A DNA stretch of 64,000 bases from Taklimakanibacter sp050251035 (GCA_050251035.1 JBFWNN010000018.1:23516-87515), one strand, 5' to 3'. Counted from the first letter of the stretch, positions 44,030 through 52,882 are shown. A program made the numbers and translations. Notes: generated by a model not told the origin, from the letters alone.

Positions 44030-45251
44030 TCTCGTCGTTACGTCGAGTTCCGGACGAGACGGCATGATCGAGAACGGCGGCAAGCAGGCAGATCCTGACT
44101 GCATCGAGCAGAATGCCGCCATCGAGATCGCTCGGGCTGCCGATGAAGATCGTGATCGGGCTGGCCAGCATTTGCCAGGTGACGAGATCGGCGGCGCCGA
44201 TCCAGCGCGTGATGCCGACCCACAGCCAGGCCCCGGCCCAGCTCACGGCCTGATAGGCGATCACCAGGGTCAGCAAGGTCGCCGGTCCCGCGGCGAATGT
44301 CAGGCGCACGCATTTCCACACCGGCGCATAGCGCGAGCGATAGCCGCCAAGGAAATGGCCGATGAAATCGCCGAGCCATCTGCGCCAGCTCGATGCCGTG
44401 GCCACGGTCTCCGCCACCGGCTTGCCGGCGCCGACGACTTCATAGCCATTGATGATCGCCGCCATGACCAGCCAGACCAGGGGCAGAAGGGCGAAGAAGA
44501 AGAGATTCTGCAGATCGGCCCAGAAACCCAAGGGGGTGAACTCCACCGGCCTGAAGGTCTCGGCTGCCTGGGCTTCGCCGATGAAGGACCACGCCGCAAA
44601 GGCGCCGGCCCCCAGCTTCTCGATGAGCTGGTCCTTGTAGATGCCGATGCCATAGAGACCGATGAACAGCCAGGTCGCATCGCAGGCGACCACGAGAAAG
44701 CGCCAATAGGGCACGCCGGCGCGCTTGTTCATATATTTGGCGAACCAGCGGATCAGCCAGCACAGGACGATCGAGGCGACGAGCCAGCGCGCCTGCAGGA
44801 GATCGAGGAAATGAGCGCTTTCGCCGAACGGCACACGCGACAGAGCGATCCTGGAATATTCGCGCACCGTGTCGCCGAGGAAACCCCAGGCGGCGTAATA
44901 GACGAAGAACGGCAGGATCGCCGCGGCGGTCACGGCGAGGATATGGTCGCCGCGGTGCTCAGCCGGTGAGGATGTTCCGGCCTTGGTCTGATCGAGCGCG
45001 GCAAGCCCCGCGAGCGCCGGACGCACGACGGAAAACATCATCACGATGACGGCGAGCTTGGCCAGCACGACAAGCGACAGGATCACCATGCCCAGAAGCG
45101 CATTGTCCATGCCGGCACGTACCGCTGCTTCGAGCAGGAGATCGTGCAGCAGAGAGCCTATGACGGCAAGCAACAGAAGCTGCGGCCAGTAGCGCAACAA
45201 AAGCCGCCCGGCGAGCCCGAGCGGCTCGAACACGTCTTGCATCAGCACCAT
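44001..45251 (-). CDS. Polytopic membrane protein of unknown function
   Basis: 416 residues with about seven to nine hydrophobic helices: an N-terminal pair (WPQLLLLAVIGSLLHDLLL and ALLGMVILSLVVLAKLAVIVMMF), then AVTAAAILPFFVYYAAW, WLVASIVLCWLIRW, NLFFFALLPLVWLVMAAII and later helices. Between them is KPVAETVATASSWRRWLGDF, a cytoplasmic-type loop. No known transporter motif recognised. It faces the three small anchored genes tail to tail, and the shared neighbourhood suggests, but does not prove, a common role at the membrane. Confidence 0.65.
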   Translation of the reverse strand: MVLMQDVFEPLGLAGRLLLRYWPQLLLLAVIGSLLHDLLLEAAVRAGMDNALLGMVILSLVVLAKLAVIVMMFSVVRPALAGLAALDQTKAGTSSPAEHRGDHILAVTAAAILPFFVYYAAWGFLGDTVREYSRIALSRVPFGESAHFLDLLQARWLVASIVLCWLIRWFAKYMNKRAGVPYWRFLVVACDATWLFIGLYGIGIYKDQLIEKLGAGAFAAWSFIGEAQAAETFRPVEFTPLGFWADLQNLFFFALLPLVWLVMAAIINGYEVVGAGKPVAETVATASSWRRWLGDFIGHFLGGYRSRYAPVWKCVRLTFAAGPATLLTLVIAYQAVSWAGAWLWVGITRWIGAADLVTWQMLASPITIFIGSPSDLDGGILLDAVRICLLAAVLDHAVSSGTRRNDEISAARGRLA

Positions 45252-45314
45252 GCCGCTTCATTAAGCCGGCAGAGCGGGCCGTTCAATGGCGGACTTCCCT
45301 TCACGTGGCGGCAA

Positions 45315-45848
45315 TTATTTGGTCGACGTCCGACGTGCGTCGAAGGTCTGCTGGATGCGCCAGCCGCTGCCGATCCGTATCTCGTTGCGCCATGAGAACG
45401 AGTCCGTCTTGATGTCGGCAAAGGACCAGCGCATGCGCGGAACCTCTCCTTCGGTCGTCTCGAGCACGACATCGTCGCCGATCCGGCGCGCAGCGAAGGT
45501 CCGCACCATACGATGCATCGGCCCGATCCAGGTCGATTGCCAGACATCGCGCGCGCTGTCGAAGAAGCGCAGGCTGGTGCCATATTCATAGAGGTCCGGA
45601 TGGCCCCCGCGCTCATCGCGCGGCGGCACGATCCAGACATCCTGTATACCTCTGCCCTCGAGGATCCAGGAGAAATGCCACTCGCCCCGCTCGCGGCGCG
45701 TAAGCTTGCCCGTCTCGTCGAACCACGAGACGACGAGGTCCCAGTCGCCGATGAAGGGCGCGAAAATCCGCTGCCCTTCGGGAATGTCCTTATGCGGTCC
45801 GTCACTGATGAGTGACCCAGCGAAAGGCGAGAACGAGGCTTTGGTCAT
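45315..45848 (-). CDS. DUF1579-like beta-barrel protein
   Basis: 177 residues. The pattern FIGDWDLVVSWFDETG, then RGEWHFSWILEGRGIQDVWI, and later RRIGDDVVLETTEGEVPRMRWSF with SFSWRNEIRIG resembles the lipocalin-like DUF1579 family. No signal peptide. No enzyme motif. The gene is 21 nt from the methyltransferase stop on the same strand, so the two may be co-transcribed. Function unknown. Confidence 0.7.
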   Translation of the reverse strand: MTKASFSPFAGSLISDGPHKDIPEGQRIFAPFIGDWDLVVSWFDETGKLTRRERGEWHFSWILEGRGIQDVWIVPPRDERGGHPDLYEYGTSLRFFDSARDVWQSTWIGPMHRMVRTFAARRIGDDVVLETTEGEVPRMRWSFADIKTDSFSWRNEIRIGSGWRIQQTFDARRTSTK

Positions 45849-45869
45849 GCGCGAAAGATCCGGACGGTT

Positions 45870-46703
45870 TCAGATGGTTCCCTGGCGCTTGCGCGCCAAT
45901 ATCGCGAAGCGCGAGAGCCGCTCCTCTCGAGCCAGCTTCGCCGCGGTTTCGAGGAACCGCTGCTGACCGAGAAACCCGTCATCGCCTTCGATCTTTCTCA
46001 GCTCGGCCTCCCGGCTGGCGCGCGCCGCGTGCCAGCCGGCGGCATTGCGGGCCATGTTTGGCGTGCGGTCCTCCACCCGCTCGACCGCGAAGCCTGCCTG
46101 GTGCAGGAGCGTCTCGTCCAGGCCTTGCGGGGCGAAGACGAAGAGGCCGATCGACGCCCGGATCGCGATCTCCTCATTGGTCACAGGCCCGGTCAGGACG
46201 ATGGGATCGGTGAACAGGAGACAGCCGCCAGGCTTCAGCATGCGATGCCAGTCCGCCAGCACAAGCGGACGATCCGACAGATGATTGATCGCATCGATGC
46301 AGGTCACGGCATCGAAGCTCGCCGCGTCGAAGGAGAGGCGCTCGGCGGCATTGGCATGATGGAAGTGGGCGCGGCCCTCATAGCCCACTTCCCGCGCATT
46401 GGCGGTGGCGCTGGCGATGCCGTCGGCATGGATGTCGACGCCCGAGACATGGCATCCGGTCTTCTGGGCGATCCGCAAGGTGGGCTTGCCCGACCCGCAG
46501 GCAACGTCGAGCAGGCGGCTCGACTTGGTGAGGCCGAGCCAGGACAGGAACAGGTCCTGTTCCTCGGCGGTCAGCCAGCTCGTCTGGCCGATGTCCTCGC
46601 CAAAGGCCTCGCGGCGGATGTCGGCATAGAGATCGCTGGCGAAGTTGCGATAGCTCGCGCCATAGAGATCGACGCGCTTGCCGTCGGCGGCGGAGGGGGT
46701 CAT
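45870..46703 (-). CDS. Class I SAM-dependent methyltransferase
   Basis: 277 residues from the ATG at 46703; longer starts would run through the esterase gene in another frame. SAM motif I is LLDVACGSGKPTLRIA, motif II SGVDIHADGIASA, then FDAVTCIDAINHLSDRP and RMLKPGGCLLFTDP. The layout is typical of small-molecule or sarcosine/dimethylglycine-type methyltransferases. Substrate unknown. It precedes the DUF1579-like gene and follows the esterase gene by 16 nt, so all three may be one operon. Confidence 0.88.
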   Translation of the reverse strand: MTPSAADGKRVDLYGASYRNFASDLYADIRREAFGEDIGQTSWLTAEEQDLFLSWLGLTKSSRLLDVACGSGKPTLRIAQKTGCHVSGVDIHADGIASATANAREVGYEGRAHFHHANAAERLSFDAASFDAVTCIDAINHLSDRPLVLADWHRMLKPGGCLLFTDPIVLTGPVTNEEIAIRASIGLFVFAPQGLDETLLHQAGFAVERVEDRTPNMARNAAGWHAARASREAELRKIEGDDGFLGQQRFLETAAKLAREERLSRFAILARKRQGTI

Positions 46704-46719
46704 CCCGCCGCCGTCCCGC

Positions 46720-47553
46720 TCATTTGCGCGGATTGTCGCGAAAGAAGTTCCATATGATCTCCGTCGCCTTGAACGGTGCGGCCGGATAGGCCAGGCTGCT
46801 TGCGCCGGTGCCGCCCGGCCAGGCATGGCCCATGTCGGGCAGGACATATATCTGCACCGAACTGCCGTCGGCGCAAGTGCCCTTACGCAATTGGGCGGCG
46901 TCGTTTTCGATCGCCGCAACCGTGATCCCGCATTTGAGCTTGTCGCGCCAGAACTCAGTGCCGGCGATGAACATTTCAGCGTAACGGTCGCGCTTGCCGA
47001 TGAAGCTGATCAGAGACACAGGCTTTGCCGGCAGGTTGCCCGAGGGTTTCCCCATCCAGTCCTGGGTCATGCCGCCGCTCACCGGCGCCACCGCGGCGAA
47101 GACGCCGGGAAGCTCGGCCGCGAGCCTGTAGGTCATGTCGCCGCCATTGGAGATGCCGGTGGCATAGATGCGGTCGCGATCGACCTTGTGCTCGCGCGCG
47201 ACCTCGGCGATCACGGCGCGGATGAAGCCGACATCGTCCTCGCTGCCGCAGCACATCAGGGCGTTGAAGGCGTCATTGAGACCGTCCGGATAGGCGACGA
47301 GGAACCCCTCGCGCTCGGCCAAGTCTGAAAACCCGGTCAGAGTCTCGAAGCCCCGGCCGCTGCCCGGATAATAATGCAGACCGATGACCAGCGGCAGCGC
47401 CCTTTCGTCCGAGAACTTGGGGACGGTCAGGCGAAAGCTGCGTTCCTTGCCGTCATGCCGGATCGTCCGGTTGAGCGTTTCGCCTGCCGCGAAAGACAGA
47501 CCCGCCAGCAGACCGAACCCCAGGGCCAGCGCTGCTTCGAGAATTTTCATCAT
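46720..47553 (-). CDS. PHB-depolymerase-family esterase (secreted)
   Basis: 277 residues from the ATG at 47553 (AAGGAGG just upstream; ATG at 47550 also possible). Signal peptide ~1-23 (ILEAALALGFGLLAGLSFAAG). Alpha/beta hydrolase fold: oxyanion region GLHYYPGSG, catalytic Ser135 in GISNGGDM, and a terminal His in GHAWPGG. This is the poly(3-hydroxybutyrate) depolymerase/LpqC-like esterase group. Many members are feruloyl or acetyl-xylan esterases, so the substrate is open. Cys-rich segment LMCCGSEDDVG is present. Confidence 0.88.
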   Translation of the reverse strand: MMKILEAALALGFGLLAGLSFAAGETLNRTIRHDGKERSFRLTVPKFSDERALPLVIGLHYYPGSGRGFETLTGFSDLAEREGFLVAYPDGLNDAFNALMCCGSEDDVGFIRAVIAEVAREHKVDRDRIYATGISNGGDMTYRLAAELPGVFAAVAPVSGGMTQDWMGKPSGNLPAKPVSLISFIGKRDRYAEMFIAGTEFWRDKLKCGITVAAIENDAAQLRKGTCADGSSVQIYVLPDMGHAWPGGTGASSLAYPAAPFKATEIIWNFFRDNPRK

Positions 47554-47678
47554 GTGAGCCTCCTTCTGCCGTCCGGAGCACGAAATCTCCGAAAACCGGC
47601 GCTGTGAGGCAACATGCAAGCCGGTCCGGCCGGCATTCCGATCGCAGATTCGCAATTGCGGTCATCCGCCTCGCGGCG

Positions 47679-48572
47679 CTAGCCCTTCACCACGCCTTCC
47701 ATCAGGCCCTTGAAGAAGAGCTTCTGGGCGAAGGTGAAGGCGATGATGCCGGGCGTTACCACCAGGACATAGACCGCGGCGAGCGCCGGCCAGGACCACT
47801 GGCCGAGACCGCCCTGGGCGCCCGCCAGCACCACCGGCATGGTGCGCACGATCTGGTCGTTGGTCAGCGTCGAGCACAAAAGGAACTCGCCCCAGGCGGT
47901 GACGAAATTGACGATGAAGATGACGACGAGACCGTTGCGCGCCATGGGCAGTGCGATTTCCCACAAGGTGCGCCAGGGCCCCGCGCCGTCGACCGTGGCC
48001 GCCTCGATGACCTCATGCGGCACGAGCTGGAAGACGCTCCTCATGATGAGCACGCTGATCGCCAAATTGAGCGTGACATAAGGCAGTATCAGGCCGCTGG
48101 TGCTGTTGATCAGGTTGAGATAGTCCTGGATCTCATAGATGCTGATGATCGAGACGACGCGCACCGGGAAATAGAGCGAAACCAGGAGTATCGCCACCAC
48201 CAGGCCGCCGCCCTTGGGCTTGAGATGCACCAGCGCATAGCCCGCCAGCACCGCGCAGACGGTGGTGATGATTACGGTCCCGGTGGTGACATAGATGCTG
48301 TTGAGCAGGTTGATCGGGAAGGTGTCGATCTTGTCGAAGACATAGGCGTAATGGCCGAAGTCGAAGCGTCGCGGCCAGAAATCGGGGCGCATCGCGTCGG
48401 AGCGCGACTTGATCGACATCATCAGCACCCAGGCCAAGGGCGCCAGGATGATCACCATGAAGAAGTTGATCACGCCATGGCGCAGGATGGCGCCGCGGTT
48501 TTCGCGGAACCAGCTGTTCCGTGGCCCGGCGGCCCCTTCTCTCTCCTGCGCGGATGCGGCCATGGTCATCAT
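47679..48572 (-). CDS. Carbohydrate ABC transporter permease, MalG-like
   Basis: 297 residues from the ATG at 48572; an ATG also lies two codons later. Six helices; the EAA loop is EAATVDGAGPWRTLWEIALPMARNG. CUT1-type second permease. Directly follows the MalF-like gene (stop at 48573, start at 48572). No ABC ATPase lies nearby, so the importer probably uses a shared MsmX/UgpC-like ATPase encoded elsewhere, a common situation for CUT1 systems. Confidence 0.93.
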   Translation of the reverse strand: MMTMAASAQEREGAAGPRNSWFRENRGAILRHGVINFFMVIILAPLAWVLMMSIKSRSDAMRPDFWPRRFDFGHYAYVFDKIDTFPINLLNSIYVTTGTVIITTVCAVLAGYALVHLKPKGGGLVVAILLVSLYFPVRVVSIISIYEIQDYLNLINSTSGLILPYVTLNLAISVLIMRSVFQLVPHEVIEAATVDGAGPWRTLWEIALPMARNGLVVIFIVNFVTAWGEFLLCSTLTNDQIVRTMPVVLAGAQGGLGQWSWPALAAVYVLVVTPGIIAFTFAQKLFFKGLMEGVVKG

Positions 48573-49544
48573 CTAACCGCCCCTCGGCCTGAAGATGCGG
48601 ATGAGGAAGACCATCACGATCATCATTGCGACGGCGCCGATCATGCCGATGGCGGCGGCGAAGCCCTGGCGCCACAGACCGAGCTTGAAGGCCTGGTCAT
48701 ACATGAAGATCGTCCAGGTGTAGGTCGGCGAGTTGCGGTTGAAGCCGCCGAAGATCAGATATTCGTCGATCACCGCCATGGCGGTGCCGAAGCGCAGCAC
48801 CACCAGGATCATCATGATCGGCGCCAGCGCGGGTCTGGTGATGTGCCAGAAGATCGACCATTCGCTGGCGCCGTCGATGCGCGCCGCTTCCGGCAGGTCG
48901 CGCGGGATCGCCGCGAGGCCGGCCAGGAAGAAGATCGTGTGGTAGCCCAAGCCCCACCACACTTCCATGATGGCGATGGCGGGCAGCGTCAGCGGCGTGC
49001 CGCCCAGCCATTGCGGCGCGTTCTGCAAGGTGAACAGGCCGAATATGTCGACCAGCAGGTGGTTGATCGGCCCGACCTGGTAATTGTACATCCACTTCCA
49101 CAGCACGAAGACGAGCGTGCTCGGGATCACCGCCGGAATCAACAGCACCACACGGTAGAAGGTGGCGAGCCGCTGGTTGCTCACCCGGTCGACGAGGATG
49201 GCGAGCAACAAGGGCAGGATGATCGTGCCCGGCAGGAACATGATGGTGAAGAGCGTCGCCCGCCACAGGCTCGACCACATCAGCGGGTCCTTGAAGGCGG
49301 CGACGTAATTGTCGAGCCCGACGAAATTCGCGGGCTCGTTGGAAAGATACTGATAATCGGTGAAGCTGATTCACAGCACACGGATAATCGGATAGGCCTG
49401 GTAGCCGATGAAGAAGGCGAGCGCCGGCAACAGGAACCACCACGGGCTCATCGTGTTGCGCAGCGTCGTGAGCTGCGATCCGGCACGATCGGCGCGCTGC
49501 GCCGGATGCCGCCTCATGCGATCGGAATAGGTCGTCTCTGCCAT
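48573..49544 (-). pseudogene. Carbohydrate ABC transporter permease, MalF-like, with in-frame TGA at codon 58
   Basis: From the ATG at 49544 the frame gives a signal-anchor helix typical of MalF-type permeases, then reaches TGA at 49371-49373 (codon 58, in the string IRVL-stop-ISFTDYQYLSN). Translation past the stop continues without frameshift to 48573, including the EAA loop EAARIDGASEWSIFWHITRPAL. A full product would be 323 residues. A single base change from TGG (Trp) would restore it. A re-start at an internal ATG (49280) would lose the first helix. Sequencing error remains possible because the rest of the operon looks intact. Confidence 0.8.
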
Positions 49545-49589
49545 GCGCTATGCCAACGGATCAGCGGGGCTTCAACACATCATATTCAC

Positions 49590-49639
49590 GAGAGAGGAGA
49601 ACTGGGGCGGCAAGCCGCCGCCAGTTCCCACCCTCTCTC
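49590..49639 (-). promoter_or_regulatory. Strong intercistronic stem-loop after the binding-protein gene
   Basis: GAGAGAGG (49590-49597), AACTGG (49600-49605) and GGCGGC (49606-49611) pair with GCCGCC (49614-49619), CCAGTT (49621-49626) and CCTCTCTC (49632-49639). The long interrupted hairpin lies between binding-protein and permease genes. No U-run follows. Such structures usually favour higher binding-protein than permease output. Confidence 0.65.
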
Positions 49640-49646
49640 ATGCGAT

Positions 49647-51029
49647 CTATTGCTTGCCGCGCTTGATCTCGGCCTGCACGGCGTCGACGACCTTCTGCAG
49701 GGCCGCCTTGGGATCGGCCTCCTCGCCCTTGAGGTAGGTCTCCCAGAGCGGCTTGCCGATGACGAACTGCTGCAGGCCGAAGATGTGGTTGGTGATCGCC
49801 TTCGCCTTGTCGAGCTGGCCGCGCACCAGAGGCACGAAATCCAGCATCCAGTCGGGCTTGTTGGCTTCCCATTCGGCATAGATCGACTTGTAGGGCGGCA
49901 GCTGGCCCGGATGGGCGGCCTTGGTGCCGGCGATCGAGTCCTGCCAGATCTGCCGGTCGTAGGTCAGCGCCTTGATGTATTCCGCCGCCTTCTCCTTGTT
50001 CTTGCCGTATTTGAACAGGGCGCAGCCCGTCGTCCAGAACACCGTCGAGCCTTCGCCATTGGCGAATTTCGGCAACTGGCCCATATGCAGGAGTTTGGGA
50101 TCGTCCCAGTTCTGCGCCATGCGCAGAGGCGCGTTGAAATACTTGCTGAAGTAGCCGACACGCTCGGCGGCGAAGGCGACTTCGTCCGGCGTGCCGTTGA
50201 CGCCACCGTCGGAGGCGCCTTCGAGCAGGATGTCGGGATGCGATACCGCCATGATCTGCTTCATGAGCTTCAGCGCCTCGACGGCGGCCTCGCTGGTGAA
50301 GTCGAATAACCCTTCCGACGTATAGACATTGCTGCTCATGCTGTGGGTGAACGGCGCCAGCGAGCGCCAGCCATGCGAGTCGAAGGTGGCGCCGAACGGC
50401 GCCGCCTGGGACTCGACGATCTTCTTGGCATTGGCCAGGTGATCGTCCCAGGTGGCCGGCGCCTCGTCCTTGAGGCCGGCCTTGGTGGTGACGCCCGAAT
50501 GCCAGGAATTGCCGATCACGTCGAGGAAGAACGGCCAGCCATAGAGCTTGCCGTCGATCGTGTTCTCCTCGCGGATCGATGGGATCATGTCGTCGATCAC
50601 GTCCTTCGGGATGTAGTCGTCCCACGGCTCGATGACGTCGGCCGCCTTCATCGCCGACATCTCGACGAACGGCGTCTGGCCGACATAGACGTCCCAGGTG
50701 CTCTCCTTGTTCTTGGCCTCGGCGACGAAGCGCTCGATGCCGAAGCCTTCGACCGGCGCGATCTGGTAATTGATGCCGGGGAATTTCTCGTTCACCTTCG
50801 GGATGCCGGGATGGAGATCCTCGATCCATTGATAGAAGGTGGGCGTCAACGGACGGTCCTGCGCGAAAGCCGGGCCGATGCCGTTCTTGGCGACGCTGCC
50901 GACACCCGCGGCACCCAGGCCCGCGGCCAGACTGCGCATGAGGAATGTGCGCCGGTCGATGCTCCCGCGCAACAATTGCTGGCGCAATTCCTGCTGCAGG
51001 ACGATTTCCTCTTCCTTGCGTTTCGTCAT
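49647..51029 (-). CDS. Extracellular solute-binding protein, CUT1/MalE type
   Basis: 460 residues. Tat signal D-R-R-T-F-L with a hydrophobic SLAAGLGAAGVGSVA segment after ~25 charged residues, cleavage near AFA-Q. The mature part has the type II binding-protein pattern (FYQWIEDLHPGIPKVNEKF, later WPFFLDVIGNSWH, LPPYKSIYAEWEANKPDWM). Predicted ligand: an oligosaccharide or glycerol-phosphate-like compound; not determinable. First gene of a binding-protein, MalF-like, MalG-like run. The region upstream holds a palindrome shared with the divergent SDR gene. Confidence 0.92.
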   Translation of the reverse strand: MTKRKEEEIVLQQELRQQLLRGSIDRRTFLMRSLAAGLGAAGVGSVAKNGIGPAFAQDRPLTPTFYQWIEDLHPGIPKVNEKFPGINYQIAPVEGFGIERFVAEAKNKESTWDVYVGQTPFVEMSAMKAADVIEPWDDYIPKDVIDDMIPSIREENTIDGKLYGWPFFLDVIGNSWHSGVTTKAGLKDEAPATWDDHLANAKKIVESQAAPFGATFDSHGWRSLAPFTHSMSSNVYTSEGLFDFTSEAAVEALKLMKQIMAVSHPDILLEGASDGGVNGTPDEVAFAAERVGYFSKYFNAPLRMAQNWDDPKLLHMGQLPKFANGEGSTVFWTTGCALFKYGKNKEKAAEYIKALTYDRQIWQDSIAGTKAAHPGQLPPYKSIYAEWEANKPDWMLDFVPLVRGQLDKAKAITNHIFGLQQFVIGKPLWETYLKGEEADPKAALQKVVDAVQAEIKRGKQ

Positions 51030-51213
51030 TGTCTACTCCCGGATTGATTCAAATTTTTTCTGGCTGTCGGTCTTAAGGCCGTGAGGCATTGTCATGCATA
51101 TTTGCCGCGCCTGCAACTGCCTGCGCGCACGAAGCCGACACGCGTCAAGCGAACGGGCGCCGGCTTTATCGTCCAATCCCCCCAACTGGACCTCGACAGG
51201 GTGGAGAGGCTAG

Positions 51214-51226
51214 ATTATCAGATAAT
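51214..51226. promoter_or_regulatory. Palindrome ATTATC-A-GATAAT between divergent genes
   Basis: Perfect 13-bp inverted repeat with 6-bp arms, in the 232-nt gap between the divergent solute-binding protein (start 51029) and the SDR (start 51262). Resembles FadR/VanR-type GntR operator sites. It is 36 nt upstream of the SDR start codon. No regulator gene is adjacent. Confidence 0.4.
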
Positions 51227-51261
51227 ATGATGACGCCAAGGTATCTTACGGGGGTGTTTTC

Positions 51262-52041
51262 GTGAGCGTGCTCGATCAGTTCCGCCTGGTTGGAAAGCGG
51301 GCTTTCATCACCGGCGGCAGCCGTGGCTTCGGCCGCGCCATTGCCCTGGCTCTGGCGGAAGCCGGCGCCGACATCGTGCTCAATGGGCGCGACCCCGAAG
51401 CGCTCGCCAGGACGGCCGACGAGGTGCGGACGCGCGAGCGCAAGGTGTCGACCTTCGCCGGAGACATCGCACAGCCGGCGATATGTGAAGATCTGTGCAA
51501 CCGCGTCCTGGCCGAAACCGGGCCGATCGACATATTGGTGAACAATGTCGGGGGCCGCAATCTCGACATCGCCATCGAGGACACCGATCTCGCCACCTGG
51601 CAGACATTCATCGACCTCAACCTCACCCATTGCTTTCTCGCCACCCGCATCGTCGGCGGCGCCATGCTCGAGCGCGGCCGGGGCCGCGTCATCAACATCG
51701 CCTCGATCAGCGGCATGATCGCCAATCGCGGCATCGGCGGGCGCCATTATGAGACCGCCAAGGCGGCGCTCATCCACTTCACCCGCGCCACCGCCGCCGA
51801 CTGGGCGCCGCGCGGCGTCACCGTCAACGCCATCTGCCCCGGCCTGTTCATGACCGAGCCCAATCTCGCCTGGGCGCAGAAGCATCCCGAGGTGATCGAC
51901 ACCTTCGTCAGCGCCGTGCCGATGGGCCGGGCGGGCGAGCCGCATGAGATCGCGCCGCTCGCGGTCTATCTCGCCTCCCCCGCCTCGAGCTATGTGACGG
52001 GTGCGGCCTTCGTCATCGACGGCGGCTACACGCTCTGGTGA
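51262..52041 (+). CDS. SDR family oxidoreductase
   Basis: 259 residues from a GTG at 51262. Cofactor motif FITGGSRGFGRAI, NNVGG (N-N-V-G-G-R-N), Ser in IASISGMIANRG, and the catalytic motif H-Y-E-T-A-K. The C-terminal SPASSYVTGAAFVIDGGYTL is standard. The Y-x-x-x-K pair is Y-E-T-A-K. Likely a sugar-acid or polyol dehydrogenase given the divergent importer, but this is inference. Its terminator is the nested palindrome after 52052. Confidence 0.92.
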   Translation: MSVLDQFRLVGKRAFITGGSRGFGRAIALALAEAGADIVLNGRDPEALARTADEVRTRERKVSTFAGDIAQPAICEDLCNRVLAETGPIDILVNNVGGRNLDIAIEDTDLATWQTFIDLNLTHCFLATRIVGGAMLERGRGRVINIASISGMIANRGIGGRHYETAKAALIHFTRATAADWAPRGVTVNAICPGLFMTEPNLAWAQKHPEVIDTFVSAVPMGRAGEPHEIAPLAVYLASPASSYVTGAAFVIDGGYTLW

Positions 52042-52051
52042 AACTCCTCCT

Positions 52052-52121
52052 GGGCATCGGCTTATCCGAAAACCGGGATGGCCGGGTTTAACCCGGCCAC
52101 AAGCTTTTCGGGCCGATGCCC
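52052..52121. terminator. Nested inverted repeat, bidirectional terminator candidate
   Basis: The outer arms GGGCATCGGC (52052-52061) and GCCGATGCCC (52112-52121) enclose CCGAAAA/TTTTCGG and the inner palindrome GGCCGGGTT-AACCCGGCC centred near 52090. It lies exactly between the convergent SDR and cutC stops. The A-run before and T-run after the inner stem suit termination on both strands. Confidence 0.7.
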
Positions 52122-52853
52122 TCAGCCCTTCGACATCACCGCCCGGATCACATCGCCCGAGGTGACGAGGCGGTCATATTCGGGCGCGCGCAATTCGCCG
52201 CCCATATAGACATGCTGGCGGCGGAAGCGCATGCCGCCCGCTTCCGGCTCGAGGGCGGCGAAATGTATCTCCTTCGGCCGGGCTTCGGCGATGATGCGCG
52301 CCGCATTGCGTTGAGTGATGCCGGCGCCCGGCATGATGATGATCCGGTCGCCGGCGCGCCGGATGAGGTCGGTGATCACGGGCAGCCCCTCGAGCACGCT
52401 CGGCTCCTGCCCCGAGGTGAGGATGCGGTCGACTCCCAGTCCGATCAGCGTCTCGAGCGCCGCGACAGCGTCGCGCGTCATGTCGAAGGCGCGGTGGAAG
52501 GTCACCGACAGCGGCCGCGCCTGGGCGATGAGCGCTCGCGTGCGCGCCGCGTCGACCTCGCCGTCCGCCGTCAAGAGGCCGATGACGACGCCGTCGGCCC
52601 CTTCGGCCTTGGCCGTGTCGACATCGGCTTCCATGATCGCGAATTCGTCGGCATCATAAAGGAAGTCGCCGCCGCGCGGCCGGATGATCACCTGGAGCCC
52701 GATGCCGGCGATGCCGCGCGCCGTCCTGATCATGCCGCGGCTCGGCGTGGTGCCGCCCTCGAGCAGATTGGCGCACAGTTCGACCCGATGGGCGCCCGCC
52801 GCCTTCGCGGCGCGCACGCCCGCCACCGAATCCACGCAGATTTCATAGATCAC
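52122..52853 (-). CDS. cutC: CutC family protein (copper homeostasis / TIM barrel)
   Basis: 243 residues. The opening YEICVDSVAGVRAAKAAGAHRVELCANLLEGG, then PRGGDFLYDADE, THE-type FHRAFDM and RILTSGQEPS strings, are CutC signatures. The family is named for copper tolerance, but its molecular activity is uncertain and it may be a general phospho-sugar-like barrel. The upstream 93-nt region separates it from the divergent LysR gene, and the regulator may control it. Confidence 0.92.
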   Translation of the reverse strand: MIYEICVDSVAGVRAAKAAGAHRVELCANLLEGGTTPSRGMIRTARGIAGIGLQVIIRPRGGDFLYDADEFAIMEADVDTAKAEGADGVVIGLLTADGEVDAARTRALIAQARPLSVTFHRAFDMTRDAVAALETLIGLGVDRILTSGQEPSVLEGLPVITDLIRRAGDRIIIMPGAGITQRNAARIIAEARPKEIHFAALEPEAGGMRFRRQHVYMGGELRAPEYDRLVTSGDVIRAVMSKG

Positions 52854-52882
52854 GCTTGCCTCCTTGTCCGATGGGCGACAGA

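Noticed and set aside
49371..49373. Reading TGA in the MalF-like gene as Trp or selenocysteine
   Set aside because: TGA is a normal stop in many other genes of the window, the position is in a hydrophobic helix, and no selenocysteine insertion hairpin was noticed after the codon.
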